This document shows positions 44,436 to 53,678 of a stretch of 64,000 bases of DNA, in pieces (position 1 is the stretch's first letter; every line of letters begins with the position of its first letter). Position numbers and translations under genes: made by a program. This DNA comes from Chitinophagales bacterium (GTDB lineage: Bacteria; Bacteroidota; Bacteroidia; Chitinophagales; UBA2359): the NCBI GenBank assembly GCA_020628375.1, contig JAHDFD010000008.1:42117-106116 (forward strand), in the 5' to 3' direction. The notes under the pieces were generated by a model. The model worked only from the letters and a program-made list of their open reading frames with translations. It did not search any database and was not told the origin of the DNA.

Positions 44436-45046
44436 TGCATCCGGTCGCCTCTGACTGTTAATGTGGGAAGCATTTCGGCTTCAAAATCGAGCCATTCTTT
44501 CCATTTTTTATTTACGAGGCTTTCCTCGAAATAAAGCTTGGCGAGCTGTAAGAACATTTTATAATGCCCAGCTTCTGAAACCATGAATTTGTAGTAAAAT
44601 TCTCTTAATTCAACCTCAGAAATTCCTTCAGATAATAATCGGAAGCGTTCACAGCTACGGGCTTCTATTAAAGCACACATTAAGAGTCTGTCGCACAAAT
44701 CTTTTTCAAAGTTGCCTGTCTTTCTTTGTTTAATAAATCGAAGTAACTTATTTACATACTCATCTTTTCGCTGATTTCCTAATTGTAAACCACGTTTGTT
44801 CATTTCCGCTAAAACCTGTCGGAAATGTCCCCATTCTTCAGTTACAACGGGGGCAACTTCTGCTACTAATTCTGTCTTATGTGGATATAGTTGAATTAAT
44901 GAAATACAAGTCGAAGCAGCTTTCATTTCGCAATATGCATGATCGGTCAGAATTTCTTCTAAGTCCATTTCTGCTAAATTTACCCACCTTGGATCAGTGG
45001 GTAGCTCTAAACCTAATACGCGTTTATTTTCAACTATTTGCTTCAT
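44432..45046 (-). CDS. miaE: tRNA-(ms2io6A)-hydroxylase-like diiron protein
   Basis: The 204 residues match MiaE, a ferritin-like four-helix diiron enzyme. VLGLELPTDPRWVNLAEMDL opens the protein. Metal ligands are expected in DHAYCEMKAAST, EEWGHFRQVL, EARSCERFRLL and VSEAGHYKMFL. It hydroxylates the isopentenyl side chain of ms2i6A at tRNA position 37 using oxygen. A minus-strand TAACTTTG box at 45066-45073 lies 20 bases upstream of its start. Its substrate needs MiaA and MiaB activity elsewhere in the genome. Confidence 0.9.
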   Translation of the reverse strand: MKQIVENKRVLGLELPTDPRWVNLAEMDLEEILTDHAYCEMKAASTCISLIQLYPHKTELVAEVAPVVTEEWGHFRQVLAEMNKRGLQLGNQRKDEYVNKLLRFIKQRKTGNFEKDLCDRLLMCALIEARSCERFRLLSEGISEVELREFYYKFMVSEAGHYKMFLQLAKLYFEESLVNKKWKEWLDFEAEMLPTLTVRGDRMH

Positions 45047-45065
45047 CAGACAAAATTATTTTTTG

Positions 45066-45073
45066 CAAAGTTA
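45066..45073 (-). promoter_or_regulatory. Candidate -7 box (TAACTTTG, minus strand) for miaE
   Basis: CAAAGTTA on the plus strand is TAACTTTG read toward miaE, with a short leader of about 12 bases. The -33 element is not at standard spacing. Confidence 0.35.
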
Positions 45074-45140
45074 AGCGACAATTTTCAAGTTGATTTGAAC
45101 AAATTAGAAGTTCATTTATTTATTGTGCATATTGCACTGA

Positions 45141-45827
45141 ATGAAATTTACCTATCTCATACTCGATGTTTTAACCATAAGTATTCCATTGCTCAGGAGC
45201 TTTGAAACCGAAAAGGTAAAGTTTTCTCAGAAGTGGTACGCTTTGTTTCCGGCTATTTTTTTGGTGGGAATAATCTTTATCATTTGGGATGTGTGGTTTA
45301 CAAGCATGGGCGTTTGGGGCTTCAATGATGATTATATTACAGGTATCAGATTATTCCATTTACCGCTTGAAGAATGGGGTTTCTTTTTGGTTGTTCCTTA
45401 TGCTTGTGTGTTTATTTATGAAGTGTTGAACTTCTTTATAAAGAAAGATATATTAAAACCTTTTGAAAACATTATTACTATTGTTTTAGCAGCTTGTTTA
45501 CTTGTAATAGGTTTACTGAACTTAGATAAATATTATACGTCAATTACCTTCATAGGAACAGGGCTATATTTATTATCCTTATTCTTTGTTTTTAAACCTA
45601 AGTGGTTAAGCCGCTTTTATTTTAGTTATACTTTTGTCCTAATTCCATTTTTTATAATGAATGGAATATTGACTTATTTACCAGTTGTGTGGTATAATAA
45701 TGAAGAGAATTTGGGAATACGTTTAGGATCAATTCCGGTTGAAGATGTTTTCTATGGTTTTTTATTGTTATTACTGGTAGTTCATCTGTACGAAATTTTA
45801 AAAATTAAATTTGCCAAGAGCCAATAA
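45141..45827 (+). CDS. Lycopene cyclase, fused heterodimer-type (CrtYc-CrtYd)
   Basis: The 228 residues hold two homologous membrane repeats with about six or seven hydrophobic helices. The first repeat ends with GVWGFNDDYITGIRLFHLPL and EEWGFFLVVPYACVFIYEVL; the second with VVWYNNEENLGIRLGSIPVEDVFYGFLLL-type sequence. Each carries the acidic PxEE/PxED motif of this cyclase class. The protein should convert lycopene to beta-carotene in the inner membrane. The next gene encodes a carotenoid ketolase and starts 8 bases after the stop, so the two form an operon. Upstream carotenoid genes are not in this window. Confidence 0.88.
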   Translation: MKFTYLILDVLTISIPLLRSFETEKVKFSQKWYALFPAIFLVGIIFIIWDVWFTSMGVWGFNDDYITGIRLFHLPLEEWGFFLVVPYACVFIYEVLNFFIKKDILKPFENIITIVLAACLLVIGLLNLDKYYTSITFIGTGLYLLSLFFVFKPKWLSRFYFSYTFVLIPFFIMNGILTYLPVVWYNNEENLGIRLGSIPVEDVFYGFLLLLLVVHLYEILKIKFAKSQ

Positions 45828-45834
45828 TATACAA

Positions 45835-46500
45835 GTGAGTCATAAAGGAACTTTTGTAGCATTGACAATAATCATACTTTGGTTTGGTCATTTATTATAT
45901 TGTTTCAATATAGATATAAATTTTTATAATCCTTTATTGTACGTTCATTTTTGGATACAAACCCATTTGTTTACCGGCTTATTTATTACTGCACACGATG
46001 CTATGCACGGAACGGTTTCATCTACGAAATGGATCAACGATGGAATAGGACAACTTTGTTTGGGGATATATGCCTTTTTTCCATTGCCTTTTTTCAAGAA
46101 GCAACACCATTTACATCATGCAGAGGTTGCAAGTGAACACGATCCTGATTATTATCATGAAGATTCATTTCTAAGGTGGTATTTTTCTTTCTTTATGAAT
46201 TATGTTACCATTTGGCAAATAATAGCCTATGCCATAGCTTTTAATGTTTTCAAACTATGGATTCCAACAGAAAATCTAATTATTCTGTGGATCATCCCTT
46301 CCCTTTTAAGTACAATCCAGTTATTTTATTTCGGAACCTATCAGCCTCACAAAGGTGATCATTCTAATAAACACAATGCAAGAAGCCAGAAGAAAAACCA
46401 CTTATGGGCTTTTCTTACTTGCTATTTTTTTGGTTACCATTATGAACACCACGATAAACCATGGGTTCCTTGGTGGCTGCTTTACAAAGAAGTAAAATAA
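45835..46500 (+). CDS. crtW: Beta-carotene ketolase-like membrane diiron oxygenase (CrtW type)
   Basis: GTG at 45835 is chosen as start because the longest frame opens with TTG inside the cyclase gene and no ATG is suitably placed; this gives 221 residues. Three His clusters characteristic of the fatty-acid hydroxylase/ketolase superfamily are present: HDAMHG, KKQHHLHHAE and GYHYEHHDKPW. The FYFGTYQPHKG segment matches CrtW. Four hydrophobic helices surround them. CrtW adds 4-keto groups to the rings of beta-carotene. It is translated right after the lycopene cyclase, so the pair could lead from lycopene to echinenone, canthaxanthin or, with a hydroxylase elsewhere, astaxanthin. Confidence 0.85.
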   Translation: MSHKGTFVALTIIILWFGHLLYCFNIDINFYNPLLYVHFWIQTHLFTGLFITAHDAMHGTVSSTKWINDGIGQLCLGIYAFFPLPFFKKQHHLHHAEVASEHDPDYYHEDSFLRWYFSFFMNYVTIWQIIAYAIAFNVFKLWIPTENLIILWIIPSLLSTIQLFYFGTYQPHKGDHSNKHNARSQKKNHLWAFLTCYFFGYHYEHHDKPWVPWWLLYKEVK

Positions 46501-46546
46501 ATTTATTTAATTGGGAAAGTGTTAAGGTAAATACTCGAAGTATAAA

Positions 46547-46768
46547 TTAACGTCTCTTAAATCGCTTACGTTTGGTTGGATCAAGTGGTTTTCCGTCCTT
46601 TACTTCACCAATGTAGTTTACGTTTTTAGATTTTTGATACTGAACCATCAATTTTTTTAGCTCTTCATCAGTTTCTCTACGAACCATTATGCTTTGTCCG
46701 CCAAATTTGGGTAAAATCTCAATATAAAATCCGTCTTTAAGGTTAATTGTTCTAGAAGATCTAGCCAT
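46547..46768 (-). CDS. Small basic protein, unknown
   Basis: The 73 residues begin MARSSRTINLKDGFYIEILP, continue with a RRETDEELKKLMVQYQKSK helix and end in a strongly basic tail (DPTKRKRFKRR). There is no signal or membrane segment. The charge suggests nucleic-acid or ribosome association, but no family is recognised. The coding-like amino-acid composition and the plausible ATG support a real gene. It lies between the convergent ketolase and an upstream 293-base gap. Confidence 0.55.
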   Translation of the reverse strand: MARSSRTINLKDGFYIEILPKFGGQSIMVRRETDEELKKLMVQYQKSKNVNYIGEVKDGKPLDPTKRKRFKRR

Positions 46769-47061
46769 TAATATATTTTTTGTTAGAAAATTTCAATTGT
46801 ATCTTAATAACACAATGCAAATAATATACATTTTTTTTGTATAAAGTGCAATAGTTTAGAGTAATTTAATTAATAAAGTAACCTTAAATGAAATAAATTG
46901 TTGTCTTGTAGCGTTTTACAGCACTAAATTTTTAACATTTCTTAGGAGTTAGAGCCTTTTAGCTAGTATTACAAATCAAGTGATTCACTTACTAAGGTTA
47001 CGAAAAAGACGATAGATATTAGATTGTGATATTGTATCTTCTTTCTAAAAATCTACTTTTT
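46769..47061. other. 293-base AT-rich gap, no gene seen
   Basis: This stretch between the small basic protein and ruvX is very AT-rich. I find no convincing reading frame, tRNA-like fold or strong hairpin. The promoter of the small basic protein presumably lies at its left edge. Confidence 0.5.
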
Positions 47062-47472
47062 CTAAATATTTCCTAAGTAAGATTGAAGAATTATTGTAGC
47101 GCTTACCTCATCTATCAATGCTTTATTGCGTCTTTTCATTCTTTTTACGCCACTTTGAATAAGTGTTTGCATTGCCATTTTTGAAGTATATCTTTCGTCT
47201 TCTTTTTCAACAGGCAAGGAAGGGAATTTTTTGTTTAATTCGAGAATAAAAGCATCTACTCTTTGTTGATGTACAGTTATTTCTCCATCTAAACCTAAAG
47301 GATAACCAACAACAATTTTTTCAACGGCCTCATCTTTAAAATAAGTTTTCAAAAAAGGAAATAACTCTTTAGTATCTACTGTTGTTAAGCCTTGTGCAAA
47401 TAATTGCAGAGGGTCAGTTACAGCAATACCAGTTCGCTTAGTGCCGTAGTCAATTGCTAAAATACGTTTCAA
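47062..47472 (-). CDS. ruvX: Putative pre-16S rRNA nuclease / Holliday junction resolvase-like protein (YqgF/RuvX)
   Basis: The 136 residues match the YqgF family: RILAIDYGTKRTGIAVTD near 3-20 includes catalytic Asp8, KIVVGYPLGLDGE lies in the middle, DERYTSKMA near 96-104 carries Glu, and LIDEVSATIILQSYL near the C-terminus carries Asp. The RNase H-like fold acts in 16S rRNA 5' maturation, with a proposed role in recombination. It is cytosolic. Confidence 0.93.
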   Translation of the reverse strand: MKRILAIDYGTKRTGIAVTDPLQLFAQGLTTVDTKELFPFLKTYFKDEAVEKIVVGYPLGLDGEITVHQQRVDAFILELNKKFPSLPVEKEDERYTSKMAMQTLIQSGVKRMKRRNKALIDEVSATIILQSYLGNI

Positions 47473-47574
47473 ATTTGAATAAAAAGTTTGGTTATATTCA
47501 GCCCTGTCAGCCTAAAAAATAAAATTAGAGATTAAACTCAAAATATTGAAAAACCATCAGACTATTACAAAGTA

Positions 47575-49917
47575 TCAGAATCTGAAAGTTAAGCCTACAC
47601 TCGGTAGTATAGGTAATTGGTTTACTCGCTGCAAAGTTACCCTATCTACATAAAAGATATTTTCTCTATTATAAACGTTCGTCAAACCAGCTAATGCTTC
47701 TAATTCCATTCTGTCGCCAAAGTAAAAGGTTTTCTTTACAGAAATATCCAATCGGTGATAACTTGGTAACCTGCCTGAATTAAGCTCATCATCATAAATG
47801 ATCGAAAGATCGCCGTTGTCAGTTAAATAATTATCGGTAATAGAAGAAGGATTGAATTCTTCATAAAATCCCTGTGTTTTTGTAAAAGGAAAACCTGAGC
47901 CCAAATTCCAGCGAATACTTAATTCCCAATCTTCATTTTTACCAGCATTATAAGTTGCCAGGAAGTTCATATTGTGTCGACGATCGAAATGAGGTGGGTA
48001 AGTTTGTTTCCTCGGTTCATCACCTAATATCGGAACTAATCCGGTTCTTTCAATGAAACCTAATGAATAAACACCCCAGATAAACCAGCGCTTAGAGTTG
48101 AACTTTAATAAAATGTCAGCACCATAAGCCGCACCATTTTCTGAAATAAAAGTTGGGTCACCAGGTAAGATCGCGCTTCTGTTAATGTTTACCAGATCGA
48201 AGGTTTTATAATAACCTTCTACATTCGCAGAAAAATACTTCGTAATGTCGTATTCTGCTCCTAGTATTGCATGCCACGATTGCTGTAAACTTGATCTGCG
48301 TTCATTGCCATCACTATCCACTAAAGTTCCATCAGGTGTAGTCAGGTAACCCGAAAACAAATTCACAACATCTCTATCCGATTTAGTACTAATAAAGCTT
48401 TGTGTGTATTTTCCACCTGAAGCTTTTAATCTGAAATTATCAGTTACATTGAATTTAAGTCCCAATCGAGGCTCTATTTGTCCTTCAGATAATGCACCAT
48501 AATAAGTGAATCTGACACTTGGTTCAAATACAAATTTTTCATTGAAAGTTTTGTTATAAACGAAATAAGCAGAAAGGTCTGTGGTGTTTTGCTTATCATT
48601 ATCTGTATTTCTATTTATGTCGGGGTCGAATTCAGTAGTATAACCACCTATATTGATTCCATATTTGATTTTACCTTCATTAAGGAAATAACTGAAGTTT
48701 ACATCCATATCAAAACCACCTATCGAACTCTTTTGCCCTTCTCTTCCGAATAATACTTCTTCACCATCAATTAAGCGAATATCATCGGAATTCTGCGAAA
48801 TAATGTAATTAGAGTAGGCAAATTTTGTGTTGATAATACTTTTCGATTGTCCTGGAACTAAGTTGAACTCTGCACCAAATCCATTTGATATCCAATCGAA
48901 TTTTGTTACTTCTTCAAAATTGGTATTATCTCTATAGTTGAAACCATATAAGCTAATCTTACTTCCATTACCAGTATTAAATGACATTTTTCCATAAATA
49001 TCGGTGAAAGTATAAGGTAAGTTTCCATCATTCACATAATCGTAAAAAATGGGTGTACTTTGTTCGAGGTAAGAGTGTTTAGCTGTTAATATAAATGAAG
49101 CGCCAGAGCCATCTGCTTTAAGGGGTATTATCGGACCTTCAAGTAATAGTTTTGAAAGAAATGGACTTGCAGAAACAGCTCCTTTGAATTCTTTTTTATT
49201 TCCATCACGGGTTTGAACATCTACAATTGCTGAAATTCTTCCACCATATTCAGCATTGAAACCTCCTGTCATTACATCTACATTCTTAATTATATCGGTT
49301 TCAAAAACAGAAAATAAACCTATAGAGTGAAAAGGATTGAAAACAGTTAAGCCATCTAATAATACACGCGTTTGAATTGGTGAACCTCCTCTTACATATA
49401 ACTGACCACCTTGGTCTCCTGTAAAAGTAATACCTGGTAAAACCTGAAGGTATTGAGCCAGATCAGGTGTTCCTCCAACACTTGGGATTTTAGTGATCTG
49501 CTTAGAAGTAATAGTAATTGTTGAAGTTTTTACTTCTGTTTTTGCTTCTTGTTTATCTGCTGAAATTTCAACTTCTTCAAGTAACTGTGAGCTTTCTTTA
49601 AGTAATAGGTTTTGATTGATAAGTCGGCCTTCCTTTAAGGTTATAGCTGTTCTTAGCGTATCATAACCAATAAAAGTACAGATCAATTTATAATCACCAC
49701 CTTCTACTTTGCTGATCGAATAAAATCCATCAAGGTCAGTGGCTGTACCCATAGTTGTACCTTCTAAGTAAACACTAGCAAAGGAAACGGGTTCTCCTGA
49801 ATCAGCATCATACACAAAGCCACGAACAGTACCTGAGCCTGCTTGTGAAAAAATGGGTGTTGTAAAAGAAAGGGAAGAACAGAATAGTAGCAGAAAGTAT
49901 AATAGATTTAGCTTCAT
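47575..49917 (-). CDS. TonB-dependent receptor with carboxypeptidase-like regulatory domain
   Basis: The start at 49917 (MKLNLLYFLLLFCSSL) gives a regular signal peptide and 780 residues; the longer frame adds ten residues of leader. A CarboxypepD_reg-like domain spans about 25-105 (VRGFVYDADSGEPVSFASVY). The plug follows (VGGTPDLAQYLQVLPGITFT, QLYVRGGSPIQTRVLLDGL, GGFNAEYGGRISAIVDVQT), then a 22-strand-type barrel ending SVGLTFRF with terminal Phe. Such receptors take up large substrates across the outer membrane with TonB energy. No SusD-like or enzyme partner is adjacent, so the substrate is unknown. Confidence 0.93.
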   Translation of the reverse strand: MKLNLLYFLLLFCSSLSFTTPIFSQAGSGTVRGFVYDADSGEPVSFASVYLEGTTMGTATDLDGFYSISKVEGGDYKLICTFIGYDTLRTAITLKEGRLINQNLLLKESSQLLEEVEISADKQEAKTEVKTSTITITSKQITKIPSVGGTPDLAQYLQVLPGITFTGDQGGQLYVRGGSPIQTRVLLDGLTVFNPFHSIGLFSVFETDIIKNVDVMTGGFNAEYGGRISAIVDVQTRDGNKKEFKGAVSASPFLSKLLLEGPIIPLKADGSGASFILTAKHSYLEQSTPIFYDYVNDGNLPYTFTDIYGKMSFNTGNGSKISLYGFNYRDNTNFEEVTKFDWISNGFGAEFNLVPGQSKSIINTKFAYSNYIISQNSDDIRLIDGEEVLFGREGQKSSIGGFDMDVNFSYFLNEGKIKYGINIGGYTTEFDPDINRNTDNDKQNTTDLSAYFVYNKTFNEKFVFEPSVRFTYYGALSEGQIEPRLGLKFNVTDNFRLKASGGKYTQSFISTKSDRDVVNLFSGYLTTPDGTLVDSDGNERRSSLQQSWHAILGAEYDITKYFSANVEGYYKTFDLVNINRSAILPGDPTFISENGAAYGADILLKFNSKRWFIWGVYSLGFIERTGLVPILGDEPRKQTYPPHFDRRHNMNFLATYNAGKNEDWELSIRWNLGSGFPFTKTQGFYEEFNPSSITDNYLTDNGDLSIIYDDELNSGRLPSYHRLDISVKKTFYFGDRMELEALAGLTNVYNRENIFYVDRVTLQRVNQLPILPSVGLTFRF

Positions 49918-50086
49918 TGTATGTAAATGTCGATTTAAGAAACACAAAATAAGCTAATTCGCTACTATTGATATGTATTAAGGGCTACTTAATTTCATTT
50001 TATCAAATCTGAATGGTGTATTTAACAAAGTTCAGAACAAAAGAAATTCGTTCATTCTGAACTTTGTTAGTGTTTTAAACATACTT

Positions 50087-51157
50087 TTAGTTGGCTGGGA
50101 AAGTAATTACACTTGGTGCACAATTGCTACAAGCATTCGCAGGATCAAATGTTACATCTAGCTGTAAAATAACCGGATAATGATCTGACATATACAAAAT
50201 GTCAGTATTGCTTGACTGCCCATTTAACGGAACTCCGGTATTGCCAAATGTCTGATAGCTTCCGGCAACATATTGAACATAGTTGGCATTAGTATTTACA
50301 GCACCATTGAAAAAAATCATATCAAAACGATCATCCATACCACCACTGGCACCTCCATTTCCATAACCTGGATTTCCAGCTGCTCTTGTCGATTGAGTAA
50401 AAATGTTTGTGTAAGTTGCATTGTCTCTTATCCAGGCACCTATTGGATCTATAAGTGTGTTTGTATGAACATTACTTGTCATATAAGAGTAACCTGGTTC
50501 CGGAAAAGCTGGCAAGTCTGAAACATTATCACCATAAAAATTAAAATCACCTCCGGCAATGATATTAGTTGTTGCAGCTAAGGTATTTATATAATCCATT
50601 AGATCTCTTGCTCCTGCTTCACGCGATTCGTAGTTCGATTGTCCTTGTGAAGCTTTTAAGTGCATATCATAAAATCGTAATTCTGTTTTTTGTTGAGTAC
50701 AATTCTGGTTTTCAACCTCCATTACAAATTCACAAATACCACGTGGTGCATCGTTGCCATTAATAACATTATCGAAATTTGTTGGCAGTGCAACCTGACT
50801 TATTAGATTCAGAATGTCTTCATTGAAAAATAGCATATTCCCCAATGTCCCATATTGGATATAACTAGGGGCTTTTCCATAAGTTTTACCCAAGGTGCCA
50901 TTTGTGTTCAATGAATTTAATAGAATATCAGCACCGGTCGCATCGGTCATTTCCTGCACAAATATTACATCTGCATCTGCAGCTTCAACAACATTAACAA
51001 AGTGAATTGCTCTAGCAGCATCACTTCCATTGGGATCATTGTTTCCGGAATTTGGAAATCCTAAGATGTTATAAGTTAAAACAGTAATTCTTTCAGTTTG
51101 AGCATTAGAAGTGATATACAAAAAGAGGAATAGTGCTGGAAAGAGAAATTTTTTCAT
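50087..51157 (-). CDS. Secreted endonuclease/exonuclease/phosphatase family protein
   Basis: The 356 residues have a signal peptide ending TSNAQ. EEP-fold catalytic motifs are VLTYNILGFPNS near 25-36, FVQEMTDATGA near 66-76, IIAGGDFNFYGDN near 200-212, and MSDHYPVILQL near 323-333. The family includes DNases, sphingomyelinases and phosphodiesterases, and the substrate is not determined. Four cysteines (NCTQQ, and the C-terminal ACSNCAP) could form disulfides. There is no recognisable T9SS domain at the end. Confidence 0.82.
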   Translation of the reverse strand: MKKFLFPALFLFLYITSNAQTERITVLTYNILGFPNSGNNDPNGSDAARAIHFVNVVEAADADVIFVQEMTDATGADILLNSLNTNGTLGKTYGKAPSYIQYGTLGNMLFFNEDILNLISQVALPTNFDNVINGNDAPRGICEFVMEVENQNCTQQKTELRFYDMHLKASQGQSNYESREAGARDLMDYINTLAATTNIIAGGDFNFYGDNVSDLPAFPEPGYSYMTSNVHTNTLIDPIGAWIRDNATYTNIFTQSTRAAGNPGYGNGGASGGMDDRFDMIFFNGAVNTNANYVQYVAGSYQTFGNTGVPLNGQSSNTDILYMSDHYPVILQLDVTFDPANACSNCAPSVITFPAN

Positions 51158-51319
51158 TCGTTTTTTAGTTTGCGATTATTTTCATAAATAACTCAAGGGT
51201 TCGTACTCACTTAGAGTATGATTTTTTAAGGATGGTTGGAAAAGGGAATGCAAAAGAAAAGAAATTCTGTTAATATTAGGATATTCCCTAGGATAAATTA
51301 AAATTATTTTTATTCAATA

Positions 51320-52075
51320 TCAATAATAATATTCATCTTGAGCACTCATGTTTAATGGAATATAGATACTGAATTTTAATCCGACAAGGAAATCGAATCT
51401 AAGGTCGTCTTCCGCTGATAATGTATCGAAATTAAAGTTTCGTCTATTGCGTGTAAATCCTTGACCAAGATCAACTCCAATTTGATAATTGAATAGTTTT
51501 CTCTTATCTATTTTGAAGAAAGAAATGGTTTGACTTAACATTAATCCATTGGTGAGCTTATCATAGCCTTTCAAATAATTCCCAGTAAGTTGTGGAGTGG
51601 TATCGAATGAATTTCTCAAACGAATTTTATGTTGCATAAAACCTACACCACCCATTAATAATATTCCGGAATCTCTATTTTTTTTCATGGTCTTAATAAG
51701 CTTTCCAGTCTGAAACTGAATATTAAAGCCACTCATACTAGGTTGAATGTCTGCAATGAATCCGTCATTACCAATTACGTTTCCCTGATTGTTGATCAAA
51801 TTACCACCTACTGGCTCGTTCATGGTTCTTCCGAACATTACATTATAGCTAATACCTGAAATCCAATTTTCCCGACTTTTATATAAAATACTTGGTCCGA
51901 ATTGCATTATCATTCCAAATCGTTTATTGAGATCTGCTCCGGTAAAACTAGGTGTGGCATTAAAGCCAAACAAAAATCCTTCTCTAACTAATTCTTTTGA
52001 ATTTACCTCTTCTTCGTCTTGTGCAAGGCAAATAGTAGAAAATAAGATAATTAAAATGGAAATATATTTTTTCAT
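51320..52075 (-). CDS. Outer-membrane beta-barrel protein, unknown
   Basis: The 251 residues have a signal peptide (ISILIILFSTICLAQ) followed by barrel-like strands: FLFGFNATPSFTGADLNKRF, FGPSILYKSRENWISGISYN, GILLMGGVGFMQHKIRLR, YQIGVDLGQGFTRNRRNF and DFLVGLKFSIYIPL. This resembles PorT-like or general outer-membrane proteins of the phylum. No specific function can be given. It is a single gene with its own upstream spacer. Confidence 0.6.
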   Translation of the reverse strand: MKKYISILIILFSTICLAQDEEEVNSKELVREGFLFGFNATPSFTGADLNKRFGMIMQFGPSILYKSRENWISGISYNVMFGRTMNEPVGGNLINNQGNVIGNDGFIADIQPSMSGFNIQFQTGKLIKTMKKNRDSGILLMGGVGFMQHKIRLRNSFDTTPQLTGNYLKGYDKLTNGLMLSQTISFFKIDKRKLFNYQIGVDLGQGFTRNRRNFNFDTLSAEDDLRFDFLVGLKFSIYIPLNMSAQDEYYY

Positions 52076-52289
52076 TATTTTGTGCTTAGTGTTTTGTCAA
52101 GTTAATAGTGTCGAGGTTATTTTGATGAGATTTTTTTGTTTAAAAAGGAAAAAAACACAGTTAATGCAGGGCATTAGCGAGGATTTTTGACGCATTTAAA
52201 TGTAAAATATCGCTAAATTACCCGTCAGAATTAACTGGATAGAACACTTAGCGTATATTAAAACTTTTTTCAGAAACTTAAATACACTC

Positions 52290-53444
52290 TTATAACCAGC
52301 TTTTATAATAGTCTTTTATTTCTATTGCTACAGCTGCTTTTGTTAATTGTAACGGACGAAATGTATCGACCATAACTGCTAATTCGTGTGTTTCTTTTTT
52401 GCCGATACTTTTTTCAACCGTACCAGGATGAGGACCATGTGGCACACCACCCGGATGTAAAGTAAGCATACCTTTAGTAACGTGTTTCCTGCTCATAAAG
52501 TCTCCGTCAACATAGTAAAGTAACTCATCAGAATCAATATTGGAATGATTGTAAGGAGCAGGTATTCCTTGTGGATGATAATCATATAAACGAGGAACGA
52601 ATGAACAGATTACATAACCTCTGGCTGCAAAAGTCTGATGTACCGGAGGTGGCTGATGTATGCGCCCTGTAATTGGTTCAAAATCATGAATAGATAGTGC
52701 AAAAGGATAACAGTATCCATCCCAGCCTACCACATCAAATGGATGATGTGCATAATAGTAAGGGTAAATCATTCCTTGTTTCTTTACTAATATTCTGAAA
52801 TCTCCCTTTTCATCAAAAGTTTCGAGTTCAGTAGGCACTTTTAAGTCTCGTTCACAGAATGGAGAATGTTCCATTAATTGACCGTACTTATTCATATATC
52901 GTTTAGGAAACTCTATCGGCGTAAAAGATTCAACTATTAATAAACGATTTTCGGTTGAATCGAAGTGTAATTGGTAAATTGTTCCTCTTGGAATTACTAT
53001 GTAGTCGCCATATTCAAAGGGAATGTTTCCATACATAGATTTAAGCGTACCGCTTCCTTCATGAATGAAAATAAGTTCATCAGCATCAGCATTTTTGTAG
53101 AAGTAGTCGGTACTTGAATCTTTTGGAGCTGCTAAGCTTATATGGCAATCATTATTTACAAGTACAGGAATTCGGCTTTCTAAATAATCACTTTTTTGTG
53201 GAATACTGAACCCCTCAAAACTTCTGTGACATAATTGTTTTTGAAAAGCGATCTCAGGCTCTACAGAATAAGCATCTTCAATTTTTGATATCATAGTAGG
53301 CGGATTATGATGATAAAGAATTGAAGCTACATCATGAAACCCTTCAGTAGAAAATAATTGCTCTGAATAAAGACTTCCATCAGGTTTTCTGAATTGTGTA
53401 TGCCGTTTTTTAGGAATAGCCCCCAATTTGTGATAATATGCCAT
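52290..53444 (-). CDS. hmgA: Homogentisate 1,2-dioxygenase
   Basis: The 384 residues match the cupin-fold ring-cleaving enzyme. GAIPKKRHTQFRKPDG near the N-terminus, ADELIFIHEGSGTL near 120-133, YGDYIVIPRGTIYQL near 143-157, and the iron-ligand region HPGGVPHGPHPGTVE near 330-344 are all visible. It opens homogentisate to maleylacetoacetate in tyrosine and phenylalanine catabolism. No other gene of that pathway (hppD, fumarylacetoacetase) is adjacent. A minus-strand TATCTTTG box lies at 53461-53468. Confidence 0.93.
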   Translation of the reverse strand: MAYYHKLGAIPKKRHTQFRKPDGSLYSEQLFSTEGFHDVASILYHHNPPTMISKIEDAYSVEPEIAFQKQLCHRSFEGFSIPQKSDYLESRIPVLVNNDCHISLAAPKDSSTDYFYKNADADELIFIHEGSGTLKSMYGNIPFEYGDYIVIPRGTIYQLHFDSTENRLLIVESFTPIEFPKRYMNKYGQLMEHSPFCERDLKVPTELETFDEKGDFRILVKKQGMIYPYYYAHHPFDVVGWDGYCYPFALSIHDFEPITGRIHQPPPVHQTFAARGYVICSFVPRLYDYHPQGIPAPYNHSNIDSDELLYYVDGDFMSRKHVTKGMLTLHPGGVPHGPHPGTVEKSIGKKETHELAVMVDTFRPLQLTKAAVAIEIKDYYKSWL

Positions 53445-53460
53445 ACGAAAAGTTTTGTTA

Positions 53461-53468
53461 CAAAGATA
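53461..53468 (-). promoter_or_regulatory. Candidate -7 box (TATCTTTG, minus strand) for hmgA
   Basis: CAAAGATA reads TATCTTTG toward hmgA, 17 bases before its start, implying a leader of about 10 bases. No -33 element is evident. Confidence 0.3.
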
Positions 53469-53678
53469 CTAGTTAAGCACCTGTTTAAATTTCTATTTAA
53501 AATAATTTTTAAACATGCGCTAAGTGAAGAAAACTATATAATATCATAGAGGCGACTATTTCACCTCGTATATCAAAAATGCAACATTCTAAAATAATAT
53601 TCTCAATTTATGAAACTTAAAAATCAGAAATGTAGTTAATCAGCTTTTTTGAATCGAAAATTTATTAAAATTAGTATT

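Noticed and set aside
45811..45834. TTG start of the ketolase inside the cyclase gene
   Set aside because: The extra eight residues (MPRANNIQ) only repeat cyclase coding sequence in another frame; GTG at 45835 after the cyclase stop fits better.
46769..47061. Possible tRNA or small RNA gene in the AT-rich gap
   Set aside because: I could not find a cloverleaf, CCA end, strong promoter or hairpin-plus-T-run to support one.
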